Source of the DNA: Orlajensenia sp001423545
Lineage (GTDB): Bacteria; Actinomycetota; Actinomycetes; Actinomycetales; Microbacteriaceae
Direction: 5' to 3'
DNA: 64,000 nt
Assembly (NCBI GenBank): GCA_001423545.1
Contig: LMOK01000003.1
Location: forward strand, 558,001 to 622,000
Of this stretch, positions 43,447 to 51,870 are shown piece after piece. The translations under genes and the position numbers were made by a program. Within the stretch, counting starts at the first letter, position 1, and each line of letters begins with the position of its first letter. The notes beneath the pieces are model-generated. The model searched no databases. It had not been told where the DNA came from and saw nothing but the letters and a program-made list of their open reading frames with translations.

Positions 43447-45207
43447 ATGAGCACTGAGAAGACCGTGGCCGCCGAGGCGAGCCCCGCGGCCGCTGCCGGC
43501 GACGCGTCCGAGGCCGCATCCGTCTCCACGAATCCGGCCTCGGAATGGTGGAGAACCGCCGTCATCTACCAGATCTACCCGCGTTCCTTCGCCGACGCGA
43601 ACGGTGACGGCATGGGCGATCTGGCCGGCATCACCCACCGACTTCCGGCCCTCGCCGACCTCGGTGTCGACGCGATCTGGCTCTCGCCGTTCTACACCTC
43701 GCCTCAGCGCGACGCCGGCTACGACGTCGCCGATTACTGCGACATCGACCCGCTCTTCGGAACCCTGGCCGACTTCGACGTGATGAAGGACGCCGCGCAC
43801 GCGCTCGGCATCCGTGTGATCGTCGACCTCGTTCCCAACCACTCGTCGAGCGACCACGTCTGGTTCCAGGCCGCCCTCGCGTCTCCGGCCGGCAGTGTGG
43901 AACGCGAGCACTACATGTTCCGCGATGGCCTGGGCGAGAACGGCGAGCTGCCGCCCAACAACTGGGAGTCCGTGTTCGGAGGCGCCGCCTGGACCCGCGT
44001 GACCGAGCCCGACGGAGCGCCCGGCCAGTGGTACCTGCACCTCTTCGACTCCTCGCAGCCCGACCTCAACTGGGACGACCCCTGGGTGCGGGAGCAGTTC
44101 CGCGACATCCTGCGGTTCTGGCTCGACCGCGGTGTCGACGGCTTCCGTGTCGACGTGGCCCACGGCATGGTGAAGAAGCCCGGCCTGCCCGACTACACGC
44201 CCGCCGAAGGCACCGGCAGCATGGGCGGCGGCACCGCCACGCTCGAGCCGGCCATCAGCACCGAGCTGCCCGACCTGCCGCCGTACTGGGGCCAGGACGG
44301 CGTGCACGACATCTACCGCGACTGGCGTGAGCTCCTCGACACCTACCCCGGCGAGCGCATCCTCGCGGCCGAGGCCTGGGTCGATCCGCTGTCGCGCATG
44401 GCCGACTGGGTGCGCCCCGATGAGATGCACCAGGCCTTCAACTTCGCCTACCTCGAGACGCCGTGGGACGCCGCGGCGCTCCGCTCGGTCATCGACGAGT
44501 CGCTCGAGGCCTTCGCGGCCGTCGGCGCCCCGTCGACGTGGGTGCTCTCCAACCATGACGTGGTGCGCCACGCCTCGCGCCTCGCGCTGACCGCCGAGAA
44601 CCTGCAGGGCCACGGCATCGGTCCCAAGACCGTCGGCCTCCCCGATCCCGAGGTGGGCCTGCGCCGGGCGCGCGCCGCGACGGCGCTCATGCTGGCGCTC
44701 CCAGGTTCCGCCTACCTGTATCAAGGCGAAGAGCTCGGCCTCCCCGAGGTCATCGACCTGCCCGACGACGCCCGCGAGGACCCGACCTGGTTCCGCACGA
44801 ACGGCGAACGCTACGGACGAGACGGATGCCGCGTGCCCATCCCGTGGGAGACCGGCGGGCCGTCCTACGGCTTCGGCCCGACGACAGCCTCCTGGCTCCC
44901 GCAGCCGGCCGTGTGGGCGCAGTTCGCCCGCGACCAGCAGGTCGGCGTCGAGGGATCGACGCTCGAGCTCTACAAGCGCGCCCTGCAGCTTCGCCGCACG
45001 CACGCGCTGGCCTCGGGCACGCTCGTGTGGGGCGAGGCCGGCGCTGCGGGCGCTGACGTGCTGGTCGTGCGCAACGGGTCGATCACCGTCGTCGCCAACA
45101 CCAGCACCGCTCCGGTGGAGCTGCCCGCCGGCGAGGTGCTGCTGAGCAGCGCTCCCCTCACCGGTCGCACCCTCCCGGCCGACACGACGGTCTGGCTCGC
45201 CGCCTAG
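43447..45207 (+). CDS. Alpha-glucosidase (GH13, oligo-1,6-glucosidase/maltase group)
   Basis: This 586-residue cytoplasmic GH13 enzyme has YQIYPRSFADANGDGMGDLAGI near residue 41 (shared with maltases), VPNHSSSDH, nucleophile in DGFRVDVAHG, acid in LAAEAWVDP and third acid in VLSNHDVVRH. QGEELGLPEV follows. It hydrolyses the maltodextrins or isomaltooligosaccharides imported by MalEFG. Divergent from malE and sharing its operators. The start at 43447 fits a leaderless mRNA. Confidence 0.88.
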   Translation: MSTEKTVAAEASPAAAAGDASEAASVSTNPASEWWRTAVIYQIYPRSFADANGDGMGDLAGITHRLPALADLGVDAIWLSPFYTSPQRDAGYDVADYCDIDPLFGTLADFDVMKDAAHALGIRVIVDLVPNHSSSDHVWFQAALASPAGSVEREHYMFRDGLGENGELPPNNWESVFGGAAWTRVTEPDGAPGQWYLHLFDSSQPDLNWDDPWVREQFRDILRFWLDRGVDGFRVDVAHGMVKKPGLPDYTPAEGTGSMGGGTATLEPAISTELPDLPPYWGQDGVHDIYRDWRELLDTYPGERILAAEAWVDPLSRMADWVRPDEMHQAFNFAYLETPWDAAALRSVIDESLEAFAAVGAPSTWVLSNHDVVRHASRLALTAENLQGHGIGPKTVGLPDPEVGLRRARAATALMLALPGSAYLYQGEELGLPEVIDLPDDAREDPTWFRTNGERYGRDGCRVPIPWETGGPSYGFGPTTASWLPQPAVWAQFARDQQVGVEGSTLELYKRALQLRRTHALASGTLVWGEAGAAGADVLVVRNGSITVVANTSTAPVELPAGEVLLSSAPLTGRTLPADTTVWLAA

Positions 45208-45235
45208 CGCTCGCCCGCCCGCCCGCCCGCACTCC

Positions 45236-45258
45236 ACTCGGCGACTCCTCCGCCGAGT
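45236..45258 (+). terminator. Intrinsic-type terminator of the alpha-glucosidase gene
   Basis: ACTCGGCG and CGCCGAGT form a perfect 8-bp stem with a 7-nt loop, followed by TT, 28 nt after the stop. Confidence 0.6.
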
Positions 45259-45324
45259 TTGCAGGATGAGAAGCAGGATGCGGGTCCCCCAGCCCTCATC
45301 GTGCTGCTGATCCTGTAAACGCGA
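45258..45324. repeat. Family C hairpin repeat, left copy
   Basis: TTTGCAGGATGAG (45258-45270) pairs with CTGATCCTGTAAA (45307-45319) with one mismatch and one G-T pair. The 17-bp sequence TGATCCTGTAAACGCGA at 45308-45324 recurs inverted at 46312-46328. The right arm is also the last codons (FTGS) of the DUF559 gene. Confidence 0.75.
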
Positions 45325-46213
45325 AGGACATCGGCGCGCTGGGGCTGGTGCCGCCCCAGAGGTGTTCGCGTCGGCGAACCAGCTCGAGGATGGCGCCGGC
45401 GACGTCATCCCAGCGCCCCATCACCATTCGGTAGCTGATCCTCAGAACCAGGTAGCCCTGCATCACGAGTTCGAGATCACGGCGGCGGTCTTCCTCGAAC
45501 GCCTCACCGGTGTGGAACGCGCGCCCGTCGAGCTCGAGCACCAACCGGTCTCCTACCAGGATGTCGACTCGTCCTACTCGTGAGATCCACACCTGCGTGC
45601 GGAATCGGATGCGCCGCGCTGTGAGGAGGAGTCGCGCGAGCGTCTCGATGCCTGACTGCGCGCCACCATCGACCCGATCGACGAACTTTCGCCTGTCCGC
45701 CGGGATCAGGGAACGAAGCTGCTCCACCTGGTCGGAGTGGAGGAGACCCAGGTTGAGCGCGGAGTCAGTGGCCACGACGGCCGCGCGGCTCTCGCAGCAG
45801 AGGAACATCTCGACCAGGGCGTCGAGCACGCCGTCCATCGCGCGATCAGTACCCGGCCGTCTGCTGTAGTGCACGCAGACCTTCTCGGCGGCAGCGTCGA
45901 GCGGCACCGCCCGATCTGCAGCCGAACGCAGTCTGCTCGCCGTCGCGGGTACGCGCACGTGGAGGAACGCGTCGTCCAACGTCCAGAGCCCTGTGAGCCT
46001 CGCCGCGGAGGATCCGGTGAGTGTCCCTCCCACGCGGACAGCACGAACGACGTCGACGGGAGCGGAGGGCGTTGCGAACCAGCGACCGCGCACAGGGACG
46101 ATCTCCCCTGACCTGACGGCGGCACGGACGTCGGCACGACCCACCCCGCGAGCATCGAGGGCGCGATAGCTGGCGACCCCGTTCAGAGTCTTGAGAACAT
46201 CGGCGACAGGCAT
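45296..46213 (-). CDS. AbiEi-like wHTH plus DUF559 nuclease-like protein
   Basis: This 305-residue protein has an N-terminal AbiEi-type winged helix (VASYRALDARGVGRADVRAAVRSGEIV, split, residues 12-40, then RGRWFATP), a middle domain, and a C-terminal DUF559 domain (about 215-290) with VDILVGDRLVLELDG and TGEAFEEDRRRDLELV, a Vsr/PD-(D/E)xK-like nuclease fold. No AbiEii toxin is adjacent. This two-domain type recurs in Microbacteriaceae. It is flanked on both sides by family C hairpins in inverted orientation, and its last codons lie within the left copy. Confidence 0.82.
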   Translation of the reverse strand: MPVADVLKTLNGVASYRALDARGVGRADVRAAVRSGEIVPVRGRWFATPSAPVDVVRAVRVGGTLTGSSAARLTGLWTLDDAFLHVRVPATASRLRSAADRAVPLDAAAEKVCVHYSRRPGTDRAMDGVLDALVEMFLCCESRAAVVATDSALNLGLLHSDQVEQLRSLIPADRRKFVDRVDGGAQSGIETLARLLLTARRIRFRTQVWISRVGRVDILVGDRLVLELDGRAFHTGEAFEEDRRRDLELVMQGYLVLRISYRMVMGRWDDVAGAILELVRRREHLWGGTSPSAPMSFAFTGSAAR

Positions 46214-46311
46214 GGTCTCAGCTTCTGGTTGCCCGGGAGCAGCATCCGCGTCTCAGCAGAAATTGTGCAGACGTGCATCCGCGACGGCAGCCTGTGGAAA
46301 ACGTCGCCTCA

Positions 46312-46379
46312 TCGCGTTTACAGGATCACGCCACCGTTGAACGTTGAGGGGCCTGCATCCGTGGCCTCATCCTGTGAAC
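46312..46379. repeat. Family C hairpin repeat, right copy (inverted)
   Basis: GTTTACAGGATCA (46316-46328) pairs with TCATCCTGTGAAC (46367-46379), with one mismatch. The copy is the inverse of 45258-45324, including a shared GGATGC...GGNCCCC core, so the two enclose the AbiEi-DUF559 gene. The rest of 46214-46442 has no clear gene. Confidence 0.72.
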
Positions 46380-46442
46380 GGAGAAGAGACGAATACTGGG
46401 AGTGGCAGTGAATCTGCGGCGAGCGCAGGTACAGGAGGCGCG

Positions 46443-47843
46443 TCAGTTGACGTTCGCGTAGAGCCACTCGAGCGGGTCGGTCCACGGACCGGTCTTGCCG
46501 CCGAGACGGATCTCGAAGTGCAGGTGCGGGCCGGTCGACATGCCGGTGTCACCGGTCTTGCCGATGACGTCGCCCACCTTCACGGTGTCGCCCTCCTTGA
46601 AGAGCATCGACCCGTGGATCATGTGCGCGTAGACGCTGGTGACGACCTGGCCGTTGATGACGTGGTCGATCATCATGTGCACGCCGAGGTCGCCGTCGCC
46701 GTCTTCGGCGTAGCTCACGACGCCGTCGGCGATGGCCTGGATGGGCGCGCCGAGGCCGGGGTTGAAGTCCTGGCCGTGGTGGTCGCTCGAGCAGCCGGCG
46801 CAGTCGCGGGCTCCGAACTGGTCGCCGATGTGCACGCCGACGCGGAACGGCCACTGCACGGTTCCGTTGGGGTCGTTGGTGAACGATGCCTCGAGACGGA
46901 TGCCGCTCTCCGCGGCGACCTCGGCCACGGTCGAGGTGTCGTAGCCATCGCGCTGCACGGCGGAGGCCGACACGTCATCGCCCACGGTGACGGTCTGCGC
47001 GACGCCGCTGTCGGTGCCCGTGGCGGCGGCGATGGCCGCTGCCTGCTGGACGTCGGCGGCCGAGAGCAGCGCGTTGGCCGGAGTCGAGGTGGCGACGGCC
47101 AGGAGGGCGACGACGACGATCGCGAGGCCGGCCATCCCCTTCGCGGCGAGGTGACGTGAGACGCGGCGGGTGACGGATGCCGGAGCCGGGACGGGAATCG
47201 GAGCCGTGGGAACTCCCGCACGCTCGGGCAGCGAGCGCACCGGAGCGGCTCGTCGGCCCCGTGAGGGTGCCGTGACGTCGTCGGCGACGGTGCTGCGCGC
47301 CTCGCGTCGTGACGACGGCTGGGCGGGAGCAGGGGCGAGGTCTGCCGCGGGAAGCTCGACACGGAGTGCAGCACGATCACGGCCGGGAACCGAGGTGGCG
47401 GGAACGATGGCGGGGAGGACTGCAGTCGACGGGGTGGCCGATGCGTCGTCGAAGGGCGCGTCGTCCGCAGCAGGAGCGGAAGCGACAGCAGGAGCAGGAG
47501 CGGCGACCTCGGCAGCGGCACCCTGGGGAGCGGCATCCGGAGCAGAGACGCCCTCGGGGTTCAGCAGCGCGAGGAAGGCGTCGTCTGCGGCGCGCGAGAC
47601 GGAGGGGACATCGGCCGGCACCGGAATCTCGAAGATGTCCGACTCGGTCTCGGGGGCCGGGCTCTCGGCCACGACGGGCTGCGAGTCTGCGGAGGATTCG
47701 GGTGCGGACAGTGCCGCAGCCAGCTCGAGGGCACGCTCGCGTTCACGGATCTCGCGCCGGGTGAGGCCTGCATCCGGGGACCCTCCAACGCCAGACGAGG
47801 CTGGAGTCAGGGGGTCATGACGCAAAACGGTTACCTTCGGCAC
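46443..47843 (-). CDS. M23 family metallopeptidase (membrane-anchored)
   Basis: This roughly 466-residue protein has a long Pro/Ala/Ser-rich cytoplasmic N terminus (about 1-220) with TRREIRERERALELAAAL, one membrane helix near 225-250 (GLAIVVVALLAVATSTPANA) and a C-terminal M23 peptidase domain (about 340-466) with zinc ligands in HHGQDFNPG and the HLHFE motif. Members cleave peptidoglycan cross-links. The start codon is uncertain: GTG 47843 lacks a ribosome-binding site, and an in-frame TTG a few codons later has GAAGGTA upstream. Confidence 0.83.
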   Translation of the reverse strand: MPKVTVLRHDPLTPASSGVGGSPDAGLTRREIRERERALELAAALSAPESSADSQPVVAESPAPETESDIFEIPVPADVPSVSRAADDAFLALLNPEGVSAPDAAPQGAAAEVAAPAPAVASAPAADDAPFDDASATPSTAVLPAIVPATSVPGRDRAALRVELPAADLAPAPAQPSSRREARSTVADDVTAPSRGRRAAPVRSLPERAGVPTAPIPVPAPASVTRRVSRHLAAKGMAGLAIVVVALLAVATSTPANALLSAADVQQAAAIAAATGTDSGVAQTVTVGDDVSASAVQRDGYDTSTVAEVAAESGIRLEASFTNDPNGTVQWPFRVGVHIGDQFGARDCAGCSSDHHGQDFNPGLGAPIQAIADGVVSYAEDGDGDLGVHMMIDHVINGQVVTSVYAHMIHGSMLFKEGDTVKVGDVIGKTGDTGMSTGPHLHFEIRLGGKTGPWTDPLEWLYANVN

Positions 47844-48001
47844 AGGATGGAACAGGGCGCCACCGGTCAGGGGATACCGGTAACGGATTGGTAAAGGCTA
47901 ACGAAGCCCACCTGAAAACTCTATGTATAAGAGTGGAATCACCCCCACAAGAGTCACAATCGATCATAACCGCTGCCACCTGTGCGCCCGTACAGGAACG
48001 C

Positions 48002-48017
48002 CCGGTGTAGACACCGG
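48002..48017. terminator. Hairpin downstream of the inositol monophosphatase gene
   Basis: CCGGTG and CACCGG form a 6-bp stem with a TAGA tetraloop, 35 nt past the stop at 48052. The rest of 47844-48051 is AT-richer and likely holds the M23 gene promoter. Confidence 0.4.
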
Positions 48018-48051
48018 TTCCGCTGTCGCGCTTGGGGAGGAACGGCGCCGA

Positions 48052-48867
48052 TCAGGCCGTGTATCCGGCCTCGATCAGCAGGCCCTCGAAGGCGTCGAAA
48101 AGAGCAGGTTCCGCCGCGATGGTCATGGCCGTGCTCTCGGCTGCGCCGCCGACTCCGCCCACTTTCGCGCCCGCTTCGCGCGCGATCAGGCCGCCGGCAG
48201 CGTGGTCCCACGGGTTGAGCCCCCGCTCGAAGTGGACGTCGAGTCGACCCGCCGCGAGGTAGCTCAGATCGAGCGCGGCCGAGCCGATGCGCCGGATGTC
48301 GCGCACTCTCGGCAGGATCGTGCGCAGGATCTCGGCCTGGACGGCGCGCGTCTCCGACGAATAGGAGAAGCCCGTGGCCACGAGGGCGTACGGCAGCTCG
48401 ACGCCCTGGTTGACCGCGAGGCGCGTGTCGCCGAGCCACGCTCCTCCCCCGGCGCTCGCGCGGTAGGTCTCGCCCGCGGCCGGGCCGACGACGACTCCGG
48501 CGAGCGCGTTCCAGGTCGCCGGGTCGGGGTCGCCCTCCACGACGGCGACGCTCACGGCCCAGGCCGGCAGCCCGTAGAGGAAGTTCACGGTGCCGTCGAT
48601 GGGGTCGACGACCCAGGTGAGGCCGCTCGACCCGCCCGAGGCATCCGATTCCTCGCCGAAGAAGCCGTCGTTCGGCCGGGCATCGGCGATGAGCGAGCGG
48701 ATGAGCGCCTCGGTCTCGCGATCGGCCTGGGTCACGATGTCGGTCGGCCCCGACTTCGTGGCGGCGACGTCGACTCCCTCGCGGCGGCGCTGCAGGGCGA
48801 GCGCGCCCGCCTGCGTCGCGATGTCGTGGGCGAGGGTGAGCAGGTCGGAGTTCGCGGCAGCGGTCAT
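48052..48867 (-). CDS. Inositol monophosphatase family protein
   Basis: This 271-residue protein has metal-site motifs FFGEESDASGG (GEE near residue 71), WVVDPIDGTVNF (DPxDG near 87-91) and GLNPWDHAAGGLI (WDxAAG near 215). It dephosphorylates inositol phosphate or a related sugar phosphate. ATG 48867 is used. It is followed on the same strand by the M23 peptidase gene at lower coordinates. Confidence 0.9.
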   Translation of the reverse strand: MTAAANSDLLTLAHDIATQAGALALQRRREGVDVAATKSGPTDIVTQADRETEALIRSLIADARPNDGFFGEESDASGGSSGLTWVVDPIDGTVNFLYGLPAWAVSVAVVEGDPDPATWNALAGVVVGPAAGETYRASAGGGAWLGDTRLAVNQGVELPYALVATGFSYSSETRAVQAEILRTILPRVRDIRRIGSAALDLSYLAAGRLDVHFERGLNPWDHAAGGLIAREAGAKVGGVGGAAESTAMTIAAEPALFDAFEGLLIEAGYTA

Positions 48868-48983
48868 GACGGCAACGCTACTCCGGGCGACGGATGCGGC
48901 CCCGGGGAGGGATGGTGACGGGCGGAGGCTGGACGGTGACGGATGCCGCCCGAGCCGAGCAGCATCCGTCACCCGCACCGGGA

Positions 48984-49841
48984 TCAGGCGATCGCGGCAC
49001 GCAGCCCGTCGACGAGCGGCGTCGTCGGCCGACCGATGAGACGCGCGAGGTCGCCGCTCGTCTCGGCGAGCAGTCCGTCGCGGATGTTGCCGTCGAGCGC
49101 GACGACGAATCCGGCGGTGCCGTCGTCGAGCCCGGCAGCGGTCAGCGCCGCGAGGTGCTCCTCGGGACTCAGCGACTGGAAGGTCACCGGAGTGCCGATA
49201 ACCTCGGATGCCGCCTGCGCGAGTTCGTCGAAGCTCCAGGCGACGTCGCCGCTCAGCTCGTAGACCGCGCCCTCGTGGCCGTCGGTCGTGAGCACGGCGG
49301 CCGCTGCCTCGGCGTAGTCGGCGCGGCTGGCGCTCGAGACGCGACCGTCGCCGACGGAGGCTGCGATGACGCCGCTGGTGCCGGCATCCGTCACGGTTCC
49401 CACGTAGTTCTCCGTGTACCAGCCGTTGCGGAGGATCGTGATGCCCAGGCCTGATGCCTGAAGCAGTTCCTCGGTCGCCTTGTGCTCCGGCGCGAGGACG
49501 AGAGGAGAGGTCGTGGCCTTCGGGGCGCTCGTGTAGACGATGCGCCCGACGCCGGCCGCGACCGCCGCGTCGATGGCGTTGCGGTGCTGCTCGACGCGCT
49601 GGCCGACCTCGCTGCCCGAGACGAGGAGCACGGCGTCGGCGCCGTCGAAGGCCGCGGCGAGGGATGCGGCATCCGTGTAGTCGATGCGCGCTGTGCGCAC
49701 TCCGCGCTCGGCGAGGTCGGCGAGCTTCTCGACCGAGCGACCTCCGGCGACGATGGTGGCGGGTGCGACACCACGGGCGAGCAGGGATTCGACGGCGAGG
49801 CGTCCGAGGTGGCCGGTGGCTCCGGTGACGACGATGGTCAT
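48984..49841 (-). CDS. NAD(P)-binding quinone oxidoreductase, QorB/YtfG-like
   Basis: This 285-residue NmrA-like atypical SDR has the NADP motif TGATGHLG (residues 6-13), GGRSVEKLADLAERG after strand 2 and YTSAPKATTSPLVLAPEHKATEELLQASGLGITILRNGWYTENY (split), which matches E. coli QorB. It reduces quinones with NADPH. It is divergent from an HxlR regulator, the same pair as ytfG/ytfH in E. coli. Confidence 0.83.
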   Translation of the reverse strand: MTIVVTGATGHLGRLAVESLLARGVAPATIVAGGRSVEKLADLAERGVRTARIDYTDAASLAAAFDGADAVLLVSGSEVGQRVEQHRNAIDAAVAAGVGRIVYTSAPKATTSPLVLAPEHKATEELLQASGLGITILRNGWYTENYVGTVTDAGTSGVIAASVGDGRVSSASRADYAEAAAAVLTTDGHEGAVYELSGDVAWSFDELAQAASEVIGTPVTFQSLSPEEHLAALTAAGLDDGTAGFVVALDGNIRDGLLAETSGDLARLIGRPTTPLVDGLRAAIA

Positions 49842-49874
49842 GATGGGGTCCTTTCCCGAGGGAGGAAGTCAGAG

Positions 49875-49960
49875 GTGGGAACTGCGTACGGGGGTGCCAA
49901 CGGCGAGCCGACGGGATTACTTCCCACTGCGCAGTACCCACTTTTTGGTAAGGTACCCAC
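49875..49960. promoter_or_regulatory. qorB-hxlR intergenic control region
   Basis: GTGGGAACTGCGTA (49875-49888) and the inverted GTGGGTACTGCGCAG (read from 49941 to 49927) share 12 of 14 bases. GTACCCAC is directly repeated at 49934-49941 and 49953-49960. TAAGGT (49949-49954) ends 6 nt before the HxlR ATG at 49961. Likely HxlR binding sites. Confidence 0.6.
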
Positions 49961-50350
49961 ATGACGGTAAGCGACCCCCGGCTCGACGACCTGCCCGGCT
50001 ACAGCGGCGGACGGTTCCCGGCGGCGTGCAACAGCCGCACTGTTCTCGACCATGTGACGAGCAAGTGGGGCGTCCTCGTGCTGCTCACGCTCTCGGCCGG
50101 CAGCCTGCGCTGGGGCGAACTGCGACGCACCATCGAGGGCATCAGCGAGAAGATGCTGGCGCAGACCCTGCGCACGCTGGAGGCCGACGGCTTCGTGCTG
50201 CGCGAGGCCCAGGCCGTCATCCCGCCGCGCGTCGACTACAGCCTCACGGAGCGCGGACACGAACTGGCCGACCGTCTCATCCCGCTGATGGGCTGGATCG
50301 CCGACAACGCCGACGAGATCGTGGACGGCGGGGTGCGGCACCGCGCCTGA
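49961..50350 (+). CDS. HxlR-family redox regulator (QorR-like)
   Basis: This 129-residue winged helix protein has CNSRTVLDHVTSKWGVLVLLTL near residue 23, with the conserved redox cysteine of QorR/HxlR at the start, and LRWGELRRTIEGISEKMLAQTLRTLEADG (split) as HTH. Likely represses qorB and is released on oxidation of the cysteine by electrophiles or diamide-type stress. The gene appears leaderless. Confidence 0.85.
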   Translation: MTVSDPRLDDLPGYSGGRFPAACNSRTVLDHVTSKWGVLVLLTLSAGSLRWGELRRTIEGISEKMLAQTLRTLEADGFVLREAQAVIPPRVDYSLTERGHELADRLIPLMGWIADNADEIVDGGVRHRA

Positions 50351-50365
50351 GCGGCATCCGGAAAC

Positions 50366-50389
50366 AAAAAAAGGACCCTGCGGGCCCTT
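50366..50389 (-). terminator. Intrinsic terminator of tRNA-Tyr
   Basis: On the minus strand AAGGGCCC pairs with GGGTCCTT (8 bp, one G-T pair, GCA loop) followed by a run of Ts. It lies just after the tRNA CCA end. Confidence 0.8.
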
Positions 50390-50396
50390 GTTCTGT

Positions 50397-50481
50397 TGGT
50401 GGCGAGTGAGGGATTCGAACCCCCGAATGCTGAGCAGTCTGATTTACAGTCAGATCCCTTTGGCCGCTTGGGTAACTCGCC
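50397..50481 (-). tRNA. tRNA-Tyr (anticodon GTA)
   Basis: On the minus strand, acceptor GGCGAGT/ACTCGCC, anticodon stem CTGACTGTAAATCAG with GTA, a long class II variable arm, T arm GGGGG-TTCGAAT-CCCTC, and CCA encoded at 50397-50399. Confidence 0.96.
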
Positions 50482-50728
50482 GAAGCGCACCCGACCACAT
50501 GCAACCACATGACCGAAGACGCGTCATAAGGATACTCGGCAGATCGCCAGTCGTGAAATCGACGGATGCCGCGGGCCCAGCACCCACCAGACAGGGTCGA
50601 CGCGCAGCTCGACGGCCCGCACGGAGACTGCCGGTCGACCGGCCCGTTGCCCCGTGCGACGCCCCGCGCACGCCGGGCGCGTCGCGCGCCGATAGGATTC
50701 ACGGGCAGACGAATCGAAGGGCACGTTC

Positions 50729-51745
50729 ATGGCCGGCATCGAAGAGGTCGCCCGGCTGGCCGGGGTCTCCACAGCCACCGTCTCGCGCGCCCTCAGCGGC
50801 AACGCCCACGTCTCCCCCGCCACCCGCCTCAAGGTGGAGGCAGCGGCGCTGGAACTCGACTACGTGGTCTCCTCCAATGCCTCGAGCCTCGCATCCGGTC
50901 GCACCCGCAACATCGGCGTCGTCGTGCCGTTCCTCAACCGCTGGTTCTTCTCCTCGGTACTCGAGGGAGCCCAGCAGTCCCTGCTGCGCCACGGCTACGA
51001 CCTCACCCTCTACAACCTCTCGGGCGACGGCGACGAGCGCCACAGCGTGTTCGAGCACTTCCTGCTGCGCCAGCGGGTCGACGCCGTGATCGCCATCTCG
51101 CTCGAGCTCACCGAGAGCGAGGTCACGCGCCTGCACGCTCTGCGGAAGCCCCTCGTGGGCGTCGGCGGACCCATCCCGGGCGTGCGTACTCTCACTGTCG
51201 ACGACACCGCCGTCGCGCGTCTGGCGACCGAGCACCTCATCGGGCTCGGCCACACCCGCATCGCCCACATCGGCGGCACCCTCGAGTTCGACCTCGACTT
51301 CCACCTCCCCACGAACCGACGACTCGGCTACGAGCATGCGCTGACGGATGCCGGAGTCGAGATCGACCCGTCGCTGTTCGCGCCGGCCGACTTCACCATC
51401 AAGGGCGGGTACCACGCGGCCAAGCAGCTGCTCGGGGTGCCGCACAACCGACCGACGGCCATCTTCGCCGCGTCGGACGAGATGGCCATGGGCTCGCTTC
51501 TCGCGGCCCGCGACCTCGGCCTGGTCGTGCCCCGCGACGTCTCGATCGTCGGCATCGACGACCACGACCTCTCGGACTTCTTCGGCCTCACCACGGTGGC
51601 GCAGTTCCCCCGGGGTCAGGGCGAGAAGGCGGCCGAGATGCTCATGGAGGAGCTGGCGCCGTCGCCGCTCGCCGAACTGCCGGCCACGACGCCGCTGCCG
51701 TTCGAGCTGAAGGTGCGCTCGAGCACGGCGCGTCCGCCGGCCTAG
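50729..51745 (+). CDS. LacI-family transcriptional regulator
   Basis: This 338-residue LacI protein has the HTH at residues 4-25 (EEVARLAGVSTATVSRALSG) and effector domain with VVVPFLNRWFFSSVLEGA near 62, GLGHTRIAHIGG near 173 and GIDDHDLSDFFGLTTVAQFPRGQG near 270. MalR-like regulators have this general type, so this could act on the mal operators 6-7 kb away, but no ATGCAA/TTGCAT site lies at its own promoter. Inference only. Confidence 0.85.
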   Translation: MAGIEEVARLAGVSTATVSRALSGNAHVSPATRLKVEAAALELDYVVSSNASSLASGRTRNIGVVVPFLNRWFFSSVLEGAQQSLLRHGYDLTLYNLSGDGDERHSVFEHFLLRQRVDAVIAISLELTESEVTRLHALRKPLVGVGGPIPGVRTLTVDDTAVARLATEHLIGLGHTRIAHIGGTLEFDLDFHLPTNRRLGYEHALTDAGVEIDPSLFAPADFTIKGGYHAAKQLLGVPHNRPTAIFAASDEMAMGSLLAARDLGLVVPRDVSIVGIDDHDLSDFFGLTTVAQFPRGQGEKAAEMLMEELAPSPLAELPATTPLPFELKVRSSTARPPA

Positions 51746-51746
51746 C

Positions 51747-51845
51747 GTTGATCGAGGAGCGCCGCCGCAGGCGACGCGTATCGAGATCGCAGTCGGCCTC
51801 ATCTCGATACGTGGCCGACTTCGTCGGGCACTACTCGATCAGCGG
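51747..51845. repeat. Family B repeat, inverted pair
   Basis: GTTGATCGAGGAGCGCC...CGTATCGAGATCGC (51747-51790) faces an inverted copy ATCTCGATACGTGGCCGAC...ACTACTCGATCAGCGG (51801-51845). Both match the element at 27717-27816. Confidence 0.75.
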
Positions 51846-51870
51846 GAGCAGGGATCGGTAGGCTGGGAGC

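Noticed and set aside
47844..48051. A c-di-AMP (ydaO-type) riboswitch upstream of the M23 peptidase gene
   Set aside because: These riboswitches often precede wall hydrolases, but I could not find the conserved core sequences in this stretch.
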